14,506 nucleotides of DNA from Fidelibacterota bacterium (GTDB lineage: Bacteria > Fidelibacterota > Marinisomatia > SCGC-AAA003-L08 > D37C17): contig PAJD01000004.1 of NCBI GenBank assembly GCA_002705605.1, positions 1 through 14,506 of the forward strand, given 5' to 3'. Positions 7,264 to 14,506 of the stretch are shown one piece after another. The notes below the pieces were generated by a model that did not search any database, was not told the origin of the DNA, and saw only the letters and a list, made by a program, of their open reading frames with translations. Each line of letters opens with the position of its first letter. The stretch's first letter is position 1. A program made the position numbers and the translations under genes.

Positions 7264-8229
7264 TTGAAAGAAACAACAGCCATTGCACATCCTAATTTTG
7301 CCTTAGTTAAGTACTGGGGGAAAAAAGAGGGTAATCAAAACAGACCCGCAATGAGCTCTATTTCAATTACTGTTGATTCGATGAAGTCTAAAACTACAAT
7401 TCATAAGAATGCATCAAATAATATGCATCGATTATTTATTGACGGAAAAGAGGAGTCAGATTTATCTAGAGTCATACCTCCAATAGAATACTTATCAAGT
7501 ATTTCCAAGTCGGATGATTATTTGATAATTCGATCAGAAAATAATTTCCCAACCTCATCTGGCCTTGCATCATCAGCTTCTGGTATCGCTTCTTTAGTTA
7601 CAGCATATGAAGCTCATTATGAAATTGACCTTAAGATGTGCGAAAAAGTTCAGGCTTCAATGCTAGGCTCTGGCTCTTCTCCTCGCTCACTAATGGGAGG
7701 TTTTGTATTGATGAATCATAATGATAAATATAAGTGCACTCAAATCTTACAAAAATCAGATTGGCCTCTTGAGATCCTAATTTGTATAGCTTCATCTGAG
7801 AGAAAAAAAATCAGTTCAAGAGATGGCATGGAAATTTCTAAGAGAACATCTCCAGTCTATAGAGATTGGTTAAATATAAATCATAAGCATGTAAGTGGGG
7901 CACTGAAGTCAATTAAAGAGAGAAACATTGTCAACTTACAAAAGATAACAGAGGAAAATTGCAAATTAATGCATAAAGTAATGGAAACCTCAAAGCCTTC
8001 AATTAAATATATGACTAATGTTACTGAGCAGTGCATTACAGAGATAGAGAATTTGAGAGCCTCTGGACATAGACTTTTTTATACAATTGATGCTGGTCCA
8101 CAGATAAAAATTATCTGTAGCCCTGAGTCCTCTCAAATTATCAAAAAAACGATTGAAGATAATACCGATATTCTAAAAATCATTCACACAAAAATAGGAG
8201 GGCCACCAAGGGTAATCAATGAAGATTAA
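7264..8229 (+). CDS. mvaD: Diphosphomevalonate decarboxylase
   Basis: This GHMP-superfamily enzyme performs the ATP-dependent decarboxylation of mevalonate 5-diphosphate to isopentenyl diphosphate, the last step of the mevalonate pathway. At 321 residues it is of normal bacterial length. The N-terminal signature is HPNFALVKYWGK (9-20). The ATP-binding loop is SSGLASSASGIASL (98-111), catalytic Arg R141 lies in GSSPRSLMGG, and catalytic Asp D277 in DAGP. The usual family text around the arginine is GSACRS; here it is GSSPRS. The start is a TTG immediately after an in-frame TAA (7261-7263), and no ATG occurs before the conserved N-terminal motif, so the TTG is well supported. It overlaps the next gene by 11 bp. 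A phosphomevalonate decarboxylase activity is possible but less likely next to a phosphomevalonate kinase. Confidence 0.93.
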   Translation: MKETTAIAHPNFALVKYWGKKEGNQNRPAMSSISITVDSMKSKTTIHKNASNNMHRLFIDGKEESDLSRVIPPIEYLSSISKSDDYLIIRSENNFPTSSGLASSASGIASLVTAYEAHYEIDLKMCEKVQASMLGSGSSPRSLMGGFVLMNHNDKYKCTQILQKSDWPLEILICIASSERKKISSRDGMEISKRTSPVYRDWLNINHKHVSGALKSIKERNIVNLQKITEENCKLMHKVMETSKPSIKYMTNVTEQCITEIENLRASGHRLFYTIDAGPQIKIICSPESSQIIKKTIEDNTDILKIIHTKIGGPPRVINED

Positions 8230-9202
8230 AGCCACAGCATCTGGAAAAGTTTTTCTCACAGGTGAATATATGGCATTAGAAGGAGGAAAAGCTATTATTC
8301 TATCTACTCCGCAAAAAGCCAGGATCAATTTAATTGAGAATGATTTTCGGCAGAATATATTTACTTCATCCATCGATAGGAAATCTTATAATTTTATAGT
8401 CAATGATCCCTCAAAGATCAATTGGCTCAAAGGGAATCCAATAGAGACAGGAAGCATCCTCGAGGAAGCTATCAGGAAATTTAATAGAAAGTTTAATAAT
8501 CAGTCCATAAGTATAGATACAGATGAGTTTTTTATTAATGATAAAAAGATTGGTATTGGTTCAAGCGCGGCAGTTTCAGTGGCTCTTATAAAGGCTTTCA
8601 ATGACTTATTTCAGACTGAACTTTCATCAAGGCAAATAATTGACTATGCAATTGATATTCACAGAAAAGCTCAGAGATCCGAAGGTAGCGGATTTGATGT
8701 TGTATCATCCTATATTGAATCAAAAGCAGTAGTTTGCAGATTATTAGAAGGAAAAAATTATGAATATAGCCCAATTGAATTTCCTGAAGAGATAATAGTT
8801 TTAGCAGTCCTGAGTGATGTCTCCATCAAAACCTCGATTATGATCAAAAGGTATCAAGATGCAAAAAAGAAGAATCCCAAGTATTTTTTGAAACAAGCAG
8901 AAGCAATGAAAGCCGAATTGGATCATCTTCATTCCAGCCTTTTGAAGAAGGACTCGCAATTAATCATTGAGCATTTGAGGACATACAATAATTTATTATT
9001 GGATTTGGATAGCAAGTTTGAAGTTGGAATTTTCAATCATCATCATGAAATGCAAGAGCTAGCCAATAGTAAGAACATTTTTTATAAACCGTCTGGGGCA
9101 GGCGGAGGTGATTTAGGCCTTATGATTAGTCATGACAGAGCAGGAATCAATGGAATCTGTGAAATACTGAAATCAAAGGACATCAATTTTTTTGAGATCT
9201 AA
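8219..9202 (+). CDS. Phosphomevalonate kinase (GHMP kinase)
   Basis: This GHMP kinase probably phosphorylates mevalonate 5-phosphate to the 5-diphosphate, the step before MvaD. The N-terminal SGKVFLTGEYMALEGG (8-23) resembles the PGKLxLxGEYAVLEGG opening of bacterial phosphomevalonate kinases rather than the GEH form of mevalonate kinases. The ATP loop is IGIGSSAAVSVAL (111-123), then GSGFDV (156-161), and the C-terminal GHMP motif KPSGAGGGDLGL (about 290-301). Length is 327 residues. It starts inside the mvaD 3' end (11-bp overlap), so the two are one operon. A mevalonate kinase assignment cannot be fully excluded from sequence alone. No other mevalonate kinase, HMG-CoA synthase or reductase is present in the window. 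Confidence 0.82.
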   Translation: MKIKATASGKVFLTGEYMALEGGKAIILSTPQKARINLIENDFRQNIFTSSIDRKSYNFIVNDPSKINWLKGNPIETGSILEEAIRKFNRKFNNQSISIDTDEFFINDKKIGIGSSAAVSVALIKAFNDLFQTELSSRQIIDYAIDIHRKAQRSEGSGFDVVSSYIESKAVVCRLLEGKNYEYSPIEFPEEIIVLAVLSDVSIKTSIMIKRYQDAKKKNPKYFLKQAEAMKAELDHLHSSLLKKDSQLIIEHLRTYNNLLLDLDSKFEVGIFNHHHEMQELANSKNIFYKPSGAGGGDLGLMISHDRAGINGICEILKSKDINFFEI

Positions 9203-9209
9203 GATAGGG

Positions 9210-11630
9210 TTATCTCAATTGATCCACTTCCTCTTGTGAAAAATCATCTACGTTAATAATGTCATCAGCCAAATCATTGTATTGCTTGAGTTCTTCAATT
9301 TTTTGTTCATCGATAATGCCCTCTTTAGCAGCATTACTAAGAAGATCATCGAAGCTTGACCCATTAATCAACCCCTTTTTCTTGGCTTTCAATACAGATG
9401 CCCTATCTTTATAGGATGACTCATATAGTTCTAATAACTTATTCATCTGTGCAAAATGATTAGTTGGTTCATCGCTCTGATAAATTCCATGTATAAGCTT
9501 CTCTCTAGTTTTTGTATTTCTAGAGACTAATTTCCCAAGTTTAAGAGTTTCATTGATTCTTGGAGCTCTTAGATTTTTTCCTAATGGAAAGATAACAAGC
9601 CTAATAAATGCCGCAAGAGGCTTATTTGGAAAGTTATCGAGTGTTACACTCAATTTTTCTTGTGCTTCAAATAAAAGTGTCTTCTGTGTCCATACCAATA
9701 AAGCAAGATCAACATCTTTTTCTCCAGTATCTTCATAATGTTTGAGCGTTGTGCTCGCAAGATAGAGCGAGCTTAATACGTCTCCTAATCTTGCAGATAT
9801 GGTTTCTTTTCTTTTTAATTCACCACCCATAATCAACATAGAAATATCAGTTAGAAAGGCAAATGCGGCACTAAGTCGATTAATTTGTTTGTAGTAAACG
9901 GCAGTTTCTCCATCAACTGGAGATGTAGTAAATCTATCTGTAATGCCTCTGACAAATGCTCTGACAGCACATGAGATAGAATGTCCTATGTGACCAAAGA
10001 GATGGTAATCAAATTGTTCTAATGATTCATTTTGATCCTCAAGATTTACTGCTTCAATTTCTTTTAGTACATATGGATGACATCTGAATGCACCTTGACC
10101 AAAAATTATTAAGCTTCTTGTCATAATGTTTGCACCCTCAACTGTAATACCGACTGGAGTACTTTCATATCCACCTGCTAAATAGTTTTTGGGCCCAAGC
10201 ATAACTGCTTTACCGCCATGAATATCCATGGCATCCATTCCTATTTTTCTTGCAAGTTCTGTTGAATGATATTTAAGAATTGCAGAAATGACCGATGGTT
10301 TTTCTCCGGCTCCAATCGCCATCGCAGTCGTAGATACAGAAGAGGTTATCATATATGAATTTCCCGCCATCCTGCCAAGAGGCTCTAGTATTCCTTCAAA
10401 TTCTGCAATTGGCATTCCAAATTGTTCTCGCGCTCTTGCATAAGGACCAGTGACAGCCAAGGCAGATTTTGCACCACTCATTGCACCTGCTGGCAAAGTA
10501 GTTGCCCTACCTGCAGCTAGACAATCTGTGAGCATCTTCCATCCCTGTCCAGCTTGCTCAACACCACCAATGATATAGTCGAGTGGTATAAATACGTCCT
10601 CACCAGTAATGGTGCCATTCATAAATGGGCTTCCAATTGGTATATGTCTTCTTCCCGTCTCGAGTCCTATCGTACCTTTAGGAAGCAAGGCACAAGTAAT
10701 TCCATAGTTCTCAATTTCACCTATTAGTTGATCCGGATCATACATCTTAAAAGCAAGACCGATCAGTGTCGCTATCGGCGCCAAGGTGATGTATCTTTTG
10801 CTAAAATTCAGCTTAATTCCAATAATCTCTTTTCCTTCAAACTCACCCTTACAGACAATTCCTGTATCTGGCATAGATGTTGCATCTGAGCCTGCATAAG
10901 GACCAGTAAGCGCAAAACATGGTACATGCTCACCGGTTGCGAGCTTAGGAAGCAGTTCCTTCTTTTGATCATCAGTCCCATAGTGCATAAGGAGTTCTGC
11001 TGGACCCAAGGAGTTTGGCACACCTACCATTGAGGCCAATGTCCCACTTCGTGAACCAACTTTAGCCATTACATAGATTAGACCAAGCGGAGAAAAATCT
11101 AGACCGCCATACTCTTTTGGAATAATAAATGAGAAGAATCCTTTTTCTTTAACAAAGTCATAAACTTCCTGAGGAAGGTCATAATCTTTATGTGCCACCT
11201 TCCATTCATCAATCATCTCACAAAGCTCATTGACTGGACCATCAAGGAAGGCTTGCTCCTCAGCTGGAAGCTCCGCTTTTGGATTAGATCTTAGTAGCTC
11301 CCAATTTGGGTTTCCTGTGAATAGTTCTGCATCCCACCAAACATTACCGGCATCAATTGCTTCTTGTTCTGTTTGTGAGATTTTTGGAAGAAGAGATTTG
11401 TATACATCCAAGATTCTTTTCGTGATGTAGTTTCTTCTAAATTCTGGAATATTAAGCGAAACAATTAGACCATATACAATCCATAACATTGACATAAAGA
11501 TGATGCTTGGATCACCGATCAGCATATAGATGACTAGTAAAGCTCCTGCTGCCAGCGTTACTTTTCTTAGTTCCATTCCTGTGTAAGTTACCCACAAGAA
11601 TAATAAAATTGAGGCAATAAAAAATATCAT
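9210..11630 (-). CDS. fadE: Membrane-anchored long-chain acyl-CoA dehydrogenase FadE
   Basis: This FAD-dependent enzyme performs the first oxidation of fatty-acid beta-oxidation, acyl-CoA to trans-2-enoyl-CoA. At 806 residues it matches the long gammaproteobacterial FadE type (E. coli 814), not the usual 380-residue acyl-CoA dehydrogenase. Two or three hydrophobic helices (about 1-62) anchor it to the membrane. The N-terminal acyl-CoA dehydrogenase domain includes ALTGPYAGSDATSMPDTG. The core continues through AGQGWKMLTDCLAAGR. E498 in VEGANIMTRS aligns with the catalytic base, and a FadE-specific C-terminal domain (DUF1974 type) follows, ending in INVDDF. It starts with ATG at 11630, with no clear Shine-Dalgarno. 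A 13-bp palindrome lies 35 bp upstream. The stop is 7 bp from that of the convergent kinase gene. Confidence 0.95.
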   Translation of the reverse strand: MIFFIASILLFLWVTYTGMELRKVTLAAGALLVIYMLIGDPSIIFMSMLWIVYGLIVSLNIPEFRRNYITKRILDVYKSLLPKISQTEQEAIDAGNVWWDAELFTGNPNWELLRSNPKAELPAEEQAFLDGPVNELCEMIDEWKVAHKDYDLPQEVYDFVKEKGFFSFIIPKEYGGLDFSPLGLIYVMAKVGSRSGTLASMVGVPNSLGPAELLMHYGTDDQKKELLPKLATGEHVPCFALTGPYAGSDATSMPDTGIVCKGEFEGKEIIGIKLNFSKRYITLAPIATLIGLAFKMYDPDQLIGEIENYGITCALLPKGTIGLETGRRHIPIGSPFMNGTITGEDVFIPLDYIIGGVEQAGQGWKMLTDCLAAGRATTLPAGAMSGAKSALAVTGPYARAREQFGMPIAEFEGILEPLGRMAGNSYMITSSVSTTAMAIGAGEKPSVISAILKYHSTELARKIGMDAMDIHGGKAVMLGPKNYLAGGYESTPVGITVEGANIMTRSLIIFGQGAFRCHPYVLKEIEAVNLEDQNESLEQFDYHLFGHIGHSISCAVRAFVRGITDRFTTSPVDGETAVYYKQINRLSAAFAFLTDISMLIMGGELKRKETISARLGDVLSSLYLASTTLKHYEDTGEKDVDLALLVWTQKTLLFEAQEKLSVTLDNFPNKPLAAFIRLVIFPLGKNLRAPRINETLKLGKLVSRNTKTREKLIHGIYQSDEPTNHFAQMNKLLELYESSYKDRASVLKAKKKGLINGSSFDDLLSNAAKEGIIDEQKIEELKQYNDLADDIINVDDFSQEEVDQLR

Positions 11631-11665
11631 TTAATTTTTTGAAAGTTACACATATATAAACGATT

Positions 11666-11678
11666 CGTGTTAAACACG
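11666..11678. promoter_or_regulatory. Palindrome upstream of fadE, candidate operator
   Basis: CGTGT-TAA-ACACG has perfect 5-bp arms and sits 35 bp before the fadE ATG, in the 88-bp gap after malate dehydrogenase. With one more Watson-Crick pair and one G-T pair the arms extend to 7. No T-run follows on the minus strand, so it does not look like an intrinsic terminator. Its shape and place fit a site for a TetR- or GntR-type regulator of fatty-acid degradation, but it does not match the E. coli FadR consensus as I know it. Confidence 0.4.
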
Positions 11679-11718
11679 GACCATGGATTCTACAGATTAA
11701 ATTAGATCTTGTCTAAAT

Positions 11719-12690
11719 TTACAGCAAATGCTCAATGGCTGCTTTTTCATCAAGCAGCTCTTTTTCGGTGATTTTCATGCTTTCCTTACTAAATGCATCA
11801 ATTTCAAGATTTTGAACAATTGAGTAAGCACTATTCTGGCAGGTTACAGGGAAAGAATAGATAATACCTTCACTGATGCCATACGAGCCGTCGCTCGGGA
11901 TAGCCATGCTAACCCAATCGTCTATTTTTGTGCCCAAGGTCCAATCTTTCATATGGTCAATCGCTGCTGATGCTGCTGATGCAGCACTTGATAATCCTCT
12001 GGCTTTAATAATTTCTGCTCCCCTATTTTGCACACGAGGTATAAATTTATTTTTCACCCATTCTTTATCTAATAAGCTTGATGTATTTTTTCCCTTGAGC
12101 TTCAAGTTACCTACATCGGGATATTGGGTTGTTGAATGATTACCCCATATTGTCATATTTGTAATTTCACTCGAATGACAATTGAGTTTTGATGCAAGCT
12201 GTGCAAGCGCTCGGTTGTGATCAAGTCTCATCATGGCTGTAAATGCATCTCGATCGATATCTGGAGCATTAGACATTGCAATGAGTGCATTGGTGTTTGC
12301 TGGATTGCCTACCACTAAGACCTTGATATCTCTTGATGCATTGTCATTGATTGCCTTGCCTTGAGCAGAGAAAATCTTTGCGTTTTCTTGAAGCAAATCG
12401 CTTCGCTCCATCCCTGGTCCTCTCGGCTTAGCCCCAACCAGAAAAGCATAATCACTATCTTTAAAGGCTTCATTGGGATCATCGGAAATACTAATCTTAT
12501 CCAGCGTATCAAAAGCACAATCTTCTAATTCCATTGCAACACCCTTGAGAGCATTTAATGCGGGAGTGATTTCTAAGAGATTTAAATTTATTTTTTGATT
12601 TGCTCCTAACAGTTGGCCAGAAGCAATCCTAAATGCGAGCTGATAACCAATCTGACCAGCTGCACCAGTGATGGTTACAGTTTTTGACAT
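11719..12690 (-). CDS. mdh: Malate dehydrogenase, NAD-dependent
   Basis: This TCA-cycle enzyme interconverts malate and oxaloacetate. At 323 residues it belongs to the MDH group close to cytosolic eukaryotic enzymes (about 325-330 residues), not the 312-residue E. coli type. The NAD loop GAAGQIGY is at 9-16. The mobile-loop GMERSDLL follows, with the substrate-binding arginine, and then VVGNPANTN. The catalytic histidine is H185 in [12 protein letters not shown]. Start ATG at 12690 is preceded by AAGGA (12698-12702) with 7-bp spacing, a clear ribosome binding site. The upstream small secreted-protein gene ends 17 bp before it, so the two may share a transcript. The stop is followed by an 88-bp gap to fadE. 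Confidence 0.95.
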   Translation of the reverse strand: MSKTVTITGAAGQIGYQLAFRIASGQLLGANQKINLNLLEITPALNALKGVAMELEDCAFDTLDKISISDDPNEAFKDSDYAFLVGAKPRGPGMERSDLLQENAKIFSAQGKAINDNASRDIKVLVVGNPANTNALIAMSNAPDIDRDAFTAMMRLDHNRALAQLASKLNCHSSEITNMTIWGNHSTTQYPDVGNLKLKGKNTSSLLDKEWVKNKFIPRVQNRGAEIIKARGLSSAASAASAAIDHMKDWTLGTKIDDWVSMAIPSDGSYGISEGIIYSFPVTCQNSAYSIVQNLEIDAFSKESMKITEKELLDEKAAIEHLL

Positions 12691-12707
12691 GTTTTGATCC
12701 TTATTTC

Positions 12708-13049
12708 TTAATTAGACTTAAAGGCTCTGACAGCTTCGCCCCATTCTTCCGCAAGACTTTGCTCATCTTCAACAGAAGCATTGTATTTTTGAGCATTCAT
12801 TCTCTCAATTTCCTCATAAGACTCCAGCTCAGGCGAAATTTTTGCTAATTCATCATCCAAACAAGTTCTGTAAACAGCGAGATTAGCTTGGAATTGCTTC
12901 ACTTTACCCATAGTTTCTACCATTTCTGCTTCAGAAGCCTTTTTTCCAGACGGGACATCAAACTTTTTCTTTGGGTAATTGCATTCAGCAAAGCTCATTG
13001 AGCTAAAAGCCATTAATGTGATGATTATGAGTAATTTATTCTTAAACAT
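12708..13049 (-). CDS. Small secreted protein of unknown function
   Basis: I do not recognise a named family. The 113-residue product opens with a clear Sec signal peptide (MFKNK, then a hydrophobic run, cleavage after SFA at 21). The mature part starts [14 protein letters not shown] and is mostly charged and helical. It has two cysteines, C23 and C63, that could form a disulfide in the periplasm, where the DsbA-like protein of this window would act. The layout of a Cys-Tyr-Pro start, a (V/I)P-x-G turn, then an ASEAEM helix and a YRTCLDDE segment resembles uncharacterised small periplasmic proteins found across Proteobacteria. It is divergent from the winged-helix gene and lies 17 bp upstream of mdh. 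GGATC upstream of the ATG is a weak ribosome binding site. Confidence 0.8.
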   Translation of the reverse strand: MFKNKLLIIITLMAFSSMSFAECNYPKKKFDVPSGKKASEAEMVETMGKVKQFQANLAVYRTCLDDELAKISPELESYEEIERMNAQKYNASVEDEQSLAEEWGEAVRAFKSN

Positions 13050-13101
13050 GTTTATTGATCCGTTGTAGATATTAAAATAGAGTTATGGATTATATCTAAT
13101 A

Positions 13102-13115
13102 AAAATAATTATTTT
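13102..13115. promoter_or_regulatory. 14-bp perfect palindrome in a divergent promoter
   Basis: AAAATAATTATTTT is a perfect inverted repeat 9 bp before the winged-helix gene start at 13125, in the 75-bp gap shared with the divergent secreted-protein gene. Its position would suit autoregulation by the winged-helix protein. In DNA this AT-rich, chance palindromes of A and T are not rare, so confidence is low. Confidence 0.3.
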
Positions 13116-13124
13116 AATCCAAAA

Positions 13125-13724
13125 ATGGAGAATAAAGTCAGTAAAATTAATAAAAGCATTGAAAAATGGGAGATTGAAATAAAGAGTCGAAGCCTATTAG
13201 AGGCTATTGATGAATCGAGCATAGATTTCGATAATACAAGTCAAGGTATTGAGGTTTTAGCATTTGCAGCAGCAATCAGAGCATTAGGTTTATCAAATAG
13301 GGATCTGCAACCTCGAAAGTTATCTAATTATATTCGATCTGGCTATCTTCAAATCCAAATAATTTGTTCAATTATTTTGTTTCAATTTAAGGGGGATGCA
13401 GGTGTAAGCAGAGACGACCTCTACGATTCTGTTTGCGATGTGTTTCCAGCAACGACATTTGCAAATTTTAGGAAAATTCTATCAACGGGGGTTGAGAGTG
13501 AGATCTTTATCCGAGAAAAAGATCCTGATGACTCAAGAAGGACTCAATATAGAATCTCTGAAGAGATGATAGGACCCTTAACAGATTATTTTACAAAAAC
13601 CCTTGAAGGCTTTGATCAGTTATTTAGGAATGTATTTCAAGACGTATTAGATGAAGATGAAATAAACATCTTAGAGGCATATCTAACAGGAAGAAAAAAG
13701 AAGGATACGCAAAATCTGAGCTGA
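13125..13724 (+). CDS. Winged-helix protein, MarR-like
   Basis: The product has 199 residues and no clear named family. The middle part reads as a winged helix-turn-helix. The helix QIQIICSIILFQFKG (76-90) is followed by GVSRDDLYDSVCDVF (93-107), then the candidate recognition helix TTFANFRKILSTGVESEIF (110-128). The wing REKDPDDSRRTQYRIS (130-145) looks like the D-x-D-x-R-R wing of MarR regulators. The N-terminal ~70 residues and the acidic C-terminal helices (about 160-187) would form a dimer interface. The C-terminus is Lys-rich (GRKKKD). No ligand site can be named. It is divergent from a small secreted protein and 247 bp upstream of a surface-protein gene in the same direction, so it may regulate either. 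The DNA-binding role is inferred from pattern only. Confidence 0.65.
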   Translation: MENKVSKINKSIEKWEIEIKSRSLLEAIDESSIDFDNTSQGIEVLAFAAAIRALGLSNRDLQPRKLSNYIRSGYLQIQIICSIILFQFKGDAGVSRDDLYDSVCDVFPATTFANFRKILSTGVESEIFIREKDPDDSRRTQYRISEEMIGPLTDYFTKTLEGFDQLFRNVFQDVLDEDEINILEAYLTGRKKKDTQNLS

Positions 13725-13771
13725 AAGTTCACCAGAAGATATTTCCAGCTAAATAGTTAACTCGAAAAAAG

Positions 13772-13825
13772 TTGAGATAAATTATCCAAATATGCCTATA
13801 ATTCGCAAACTATATGTCATATAAT
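13772..13825 (+). promoter_or_regulatory. Candidate promoters of the surface-protein gene
   Basis: Two perfect TATAAT hexamers occur at 13797-13802 and 13820-13825. The first has TTGAGA at 13772-13777 as a near-consensus -35 with a 19-bp spacer, slightly long. The second overlaps a 13-bp palindrome, TATATG-T-CATATA (13811-13823), which could hide the promoter when bound. Transcripts from here would carry a leader of about 140-165 bases before the ATG at 13972. Confidence 0.4.
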
Positions 13826-13870
13826 CTTTTTCGCTTTAAACATGTAACTTAATGTAAAAAGTGAAAATTG

Positions 13871-13939
13871 TTGTTTACAAACAATGTGAATTATTTGAAA
13901 ATCACTAACTAAGTTTTAAAAACTAAGGTTAGTACCTTA
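13871..13939 (+). promoter_or_regulatory. Leader with three small inverted repeats
   Basis: Between the candidate promoters and the surface-protein ATG lie three short inverted repeats. TTGTTT-AC-AAACAA is at 13871-13884, AGTTTT-A-AAAACT at 13912-13924, and TAAGGT-TAGT-ACCTTA at 13924-13939. The last could fold as a hairpin in RNA; the first two have loops too short for RNA and look more like protein-binding sites. None is followed directly by a T-run. The region resembles no riboswitch class that I know. Confidence 0.3.
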
Positions 13940-13971
13940 AAATAAATTAAAAATTATGGGGATCATCACAG

Positions 13972-14506
13972 ATGAAACTATTTAAAAAACTAGCAACTTA
14001 CTTTTCAATGGCAACATTTGTTCTCACTGGAACAAGCTTCAAATCTATCGCCTCAGAGGGCGAAGAAGATGCTGAGTCTTTCGATGATCCAAATTCTTCA
14101 GAAGAAGAAAATTCTGAAGATGCTGCCCCAGCAAATGCTCAACAATCAGGAACAGGAGCGGGAGTATGGGTTGCTATTACTGGTGCTGTCCTTGCTTTAT
14201 TTAGTGGGGGATCATCTGAGGATGCAATTATTGTTCCTCCAACACCACCAACTCCAGCGCCAACGCCTACACCTACACCTACACCTACGCCTTCTTATCC
14301 TGAACCCGACGGGGGATACGCTGCCTATAGCAGTATTAGTTCAGTTTCCTTTTCGACAACTTCTGCGTCCGTCAATACAAGTATCATTATGACTTGTAGT
14401 TGGTCCGGAGCATCTAGTGCGATATATGTCTTAATGGAAAATGCTACAACCGGAAGACAATACAACTACAATGAAAATGCTTTCCCAGTCTCAAACTGCT
14501 ACGATA
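13972..14506 (+). CDS. Exported surface-type protein with Pro-Thr linker (partial)
   Basis: The frame is open from the ATG at 13972 to the window end, so only the first 178 residues are seen. A ribosome-binding stretch GGGGAT lies at 13958-13963. In order: a signal peptide (about 1-27, MKLFKKLATY then a hydrophobic run, cleavage after SIA), an acidic Ser/Glu/Asp-rich stretch (28-50), and a short hydrophobic Gly-flanked segment (63-80). A Pro-Thr linker follows (about 89-112, repeated PT), then a Ser/Thr-rich beta-type domain with cysteines C142 and C176. This domain has an Ig-like look (CSWSG), though I cannot name a family. The layout suggests a secreted or cell-surface protein with a flexible stalk. 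Function and full length are unknown. Confidence 0.75.
   Translation, partial: MKLFKKLATYFSMATFVLTGTSFKSIASEGEEDAESFDDPNSSEEENSEDAAPANAQQSGTGAGVWVAITGAVLALFSGGSSEDAIIVPPTPPTPAPTPTPTPTPTPSYPEPDGGYAAYSSISSVSFSTTSASVNTSIIMTCSWSGASSAIYVLMENATTGRQYNYNENAFPVSNCYD
14260..14292 (+). repeat. Hexanucleotide repeat encoding Pro-Thr linker
   Basis: Consecutive CCTACA units (three exact at 14266-14283, flanked by CCAACG and CCTACG variants) encode alternating Pro and Thr. Copy-number change by slippage would stay in frame and only alter linker length. Confidence 0.75.

Noticed and set aside
9192..9218. Inverted repeat TTGAGAT/ATCTCAA at the kinase/fadE convergent junction as a terminator
   Set aside because: The stem is 7 bp with a 13-base loop, and neither strand has a T-run after the stem (the T-run precedes it on the plus strand), so it does not fit an intrinsic terminator.
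14018..14392. 124-residue Gln/Leu/His-rich open frame near the window end
   Set aside because: It is the +1 frame of the surface-protein gene; its LHLHLH-type run is simply the Pro-Thr hexanucleotide repeat read out of frame.

Overview
The window reads as compact, AT-rich chromosomal DNA of a gammaproteobacterium. Several proteins resemble Enterobacteria-type or Pseudomonas-type orthologues: a YadG/YadH ABC pair, a long membrane-anchored FadE acyl-CoA dehydrogenase, a YdiI/MenI-like hotdog thioesterase, and a cytochrome c4 followed by DsbA. Coding density is very high. Convergent pairs overlap or nearly touch: ugd/moaE share stop-codon bases, yadH/ispA are 3 bp apart, and the phosphomevalonate kinase/fadE pair is 7 bp apart. 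ATGA overlaps join neighbours. Together with the low GC this suggests a streamlined, probably marine, uncultivated lineage. That is inference; nothing here fixes the taxon. I saw no RNA genes, insertion sequences or CRISPR arrays.

Layout. Positions 12-2670 (+) hold a di-heme cytochrome c4, a DsbA-like thiol oxidoreductase with an unusual CNHC active site, and UDP-glucose 6-dehydrogenase. Positions 2667-4528 (-) form one tightly packed set transcribed leftward: thioesterase, TauE/SafE-type permease, MoaD, MoaE. Positions 4602-6292 (+) are the yadG-yadH ABC-2 exporter. Positions 6296-9202 form an isoprenoid block: ispA (-) is divergent from mvaD and a phosphomevalonate kinase (+). This implies that isopentenyl diphosphate is made by the mevalonate route rather than the MEP route usual in Gammaproteobacteria. 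Positions 9210-13049 (-) carry fadE, malate dehydrogenase and a small secreted protein of unknown function. Positions 13125-13724 (+) encode a winged-helix protein. From 13972 to the window end runs the start of an exported surface-type protein with a Pro-Thr linker, which is incomplete here.

Points most worth a second look: (1) the mevalonate/IspA cluster in a gammaproteobacterial setting, with a palindromic shared promoter; (2) the TauE/SafE gene, whose clearly homologous first 75 residues have no ATG, GTG or TTG start, but do have an ATA exactly where an ATGA overlap would be expected; (3) the palindrome-rich leader between the winged-helix gene and the surface protein; (4) a 13-bp palindrome in front of fadE. 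Most of the rest is ordinary housekeeping content.
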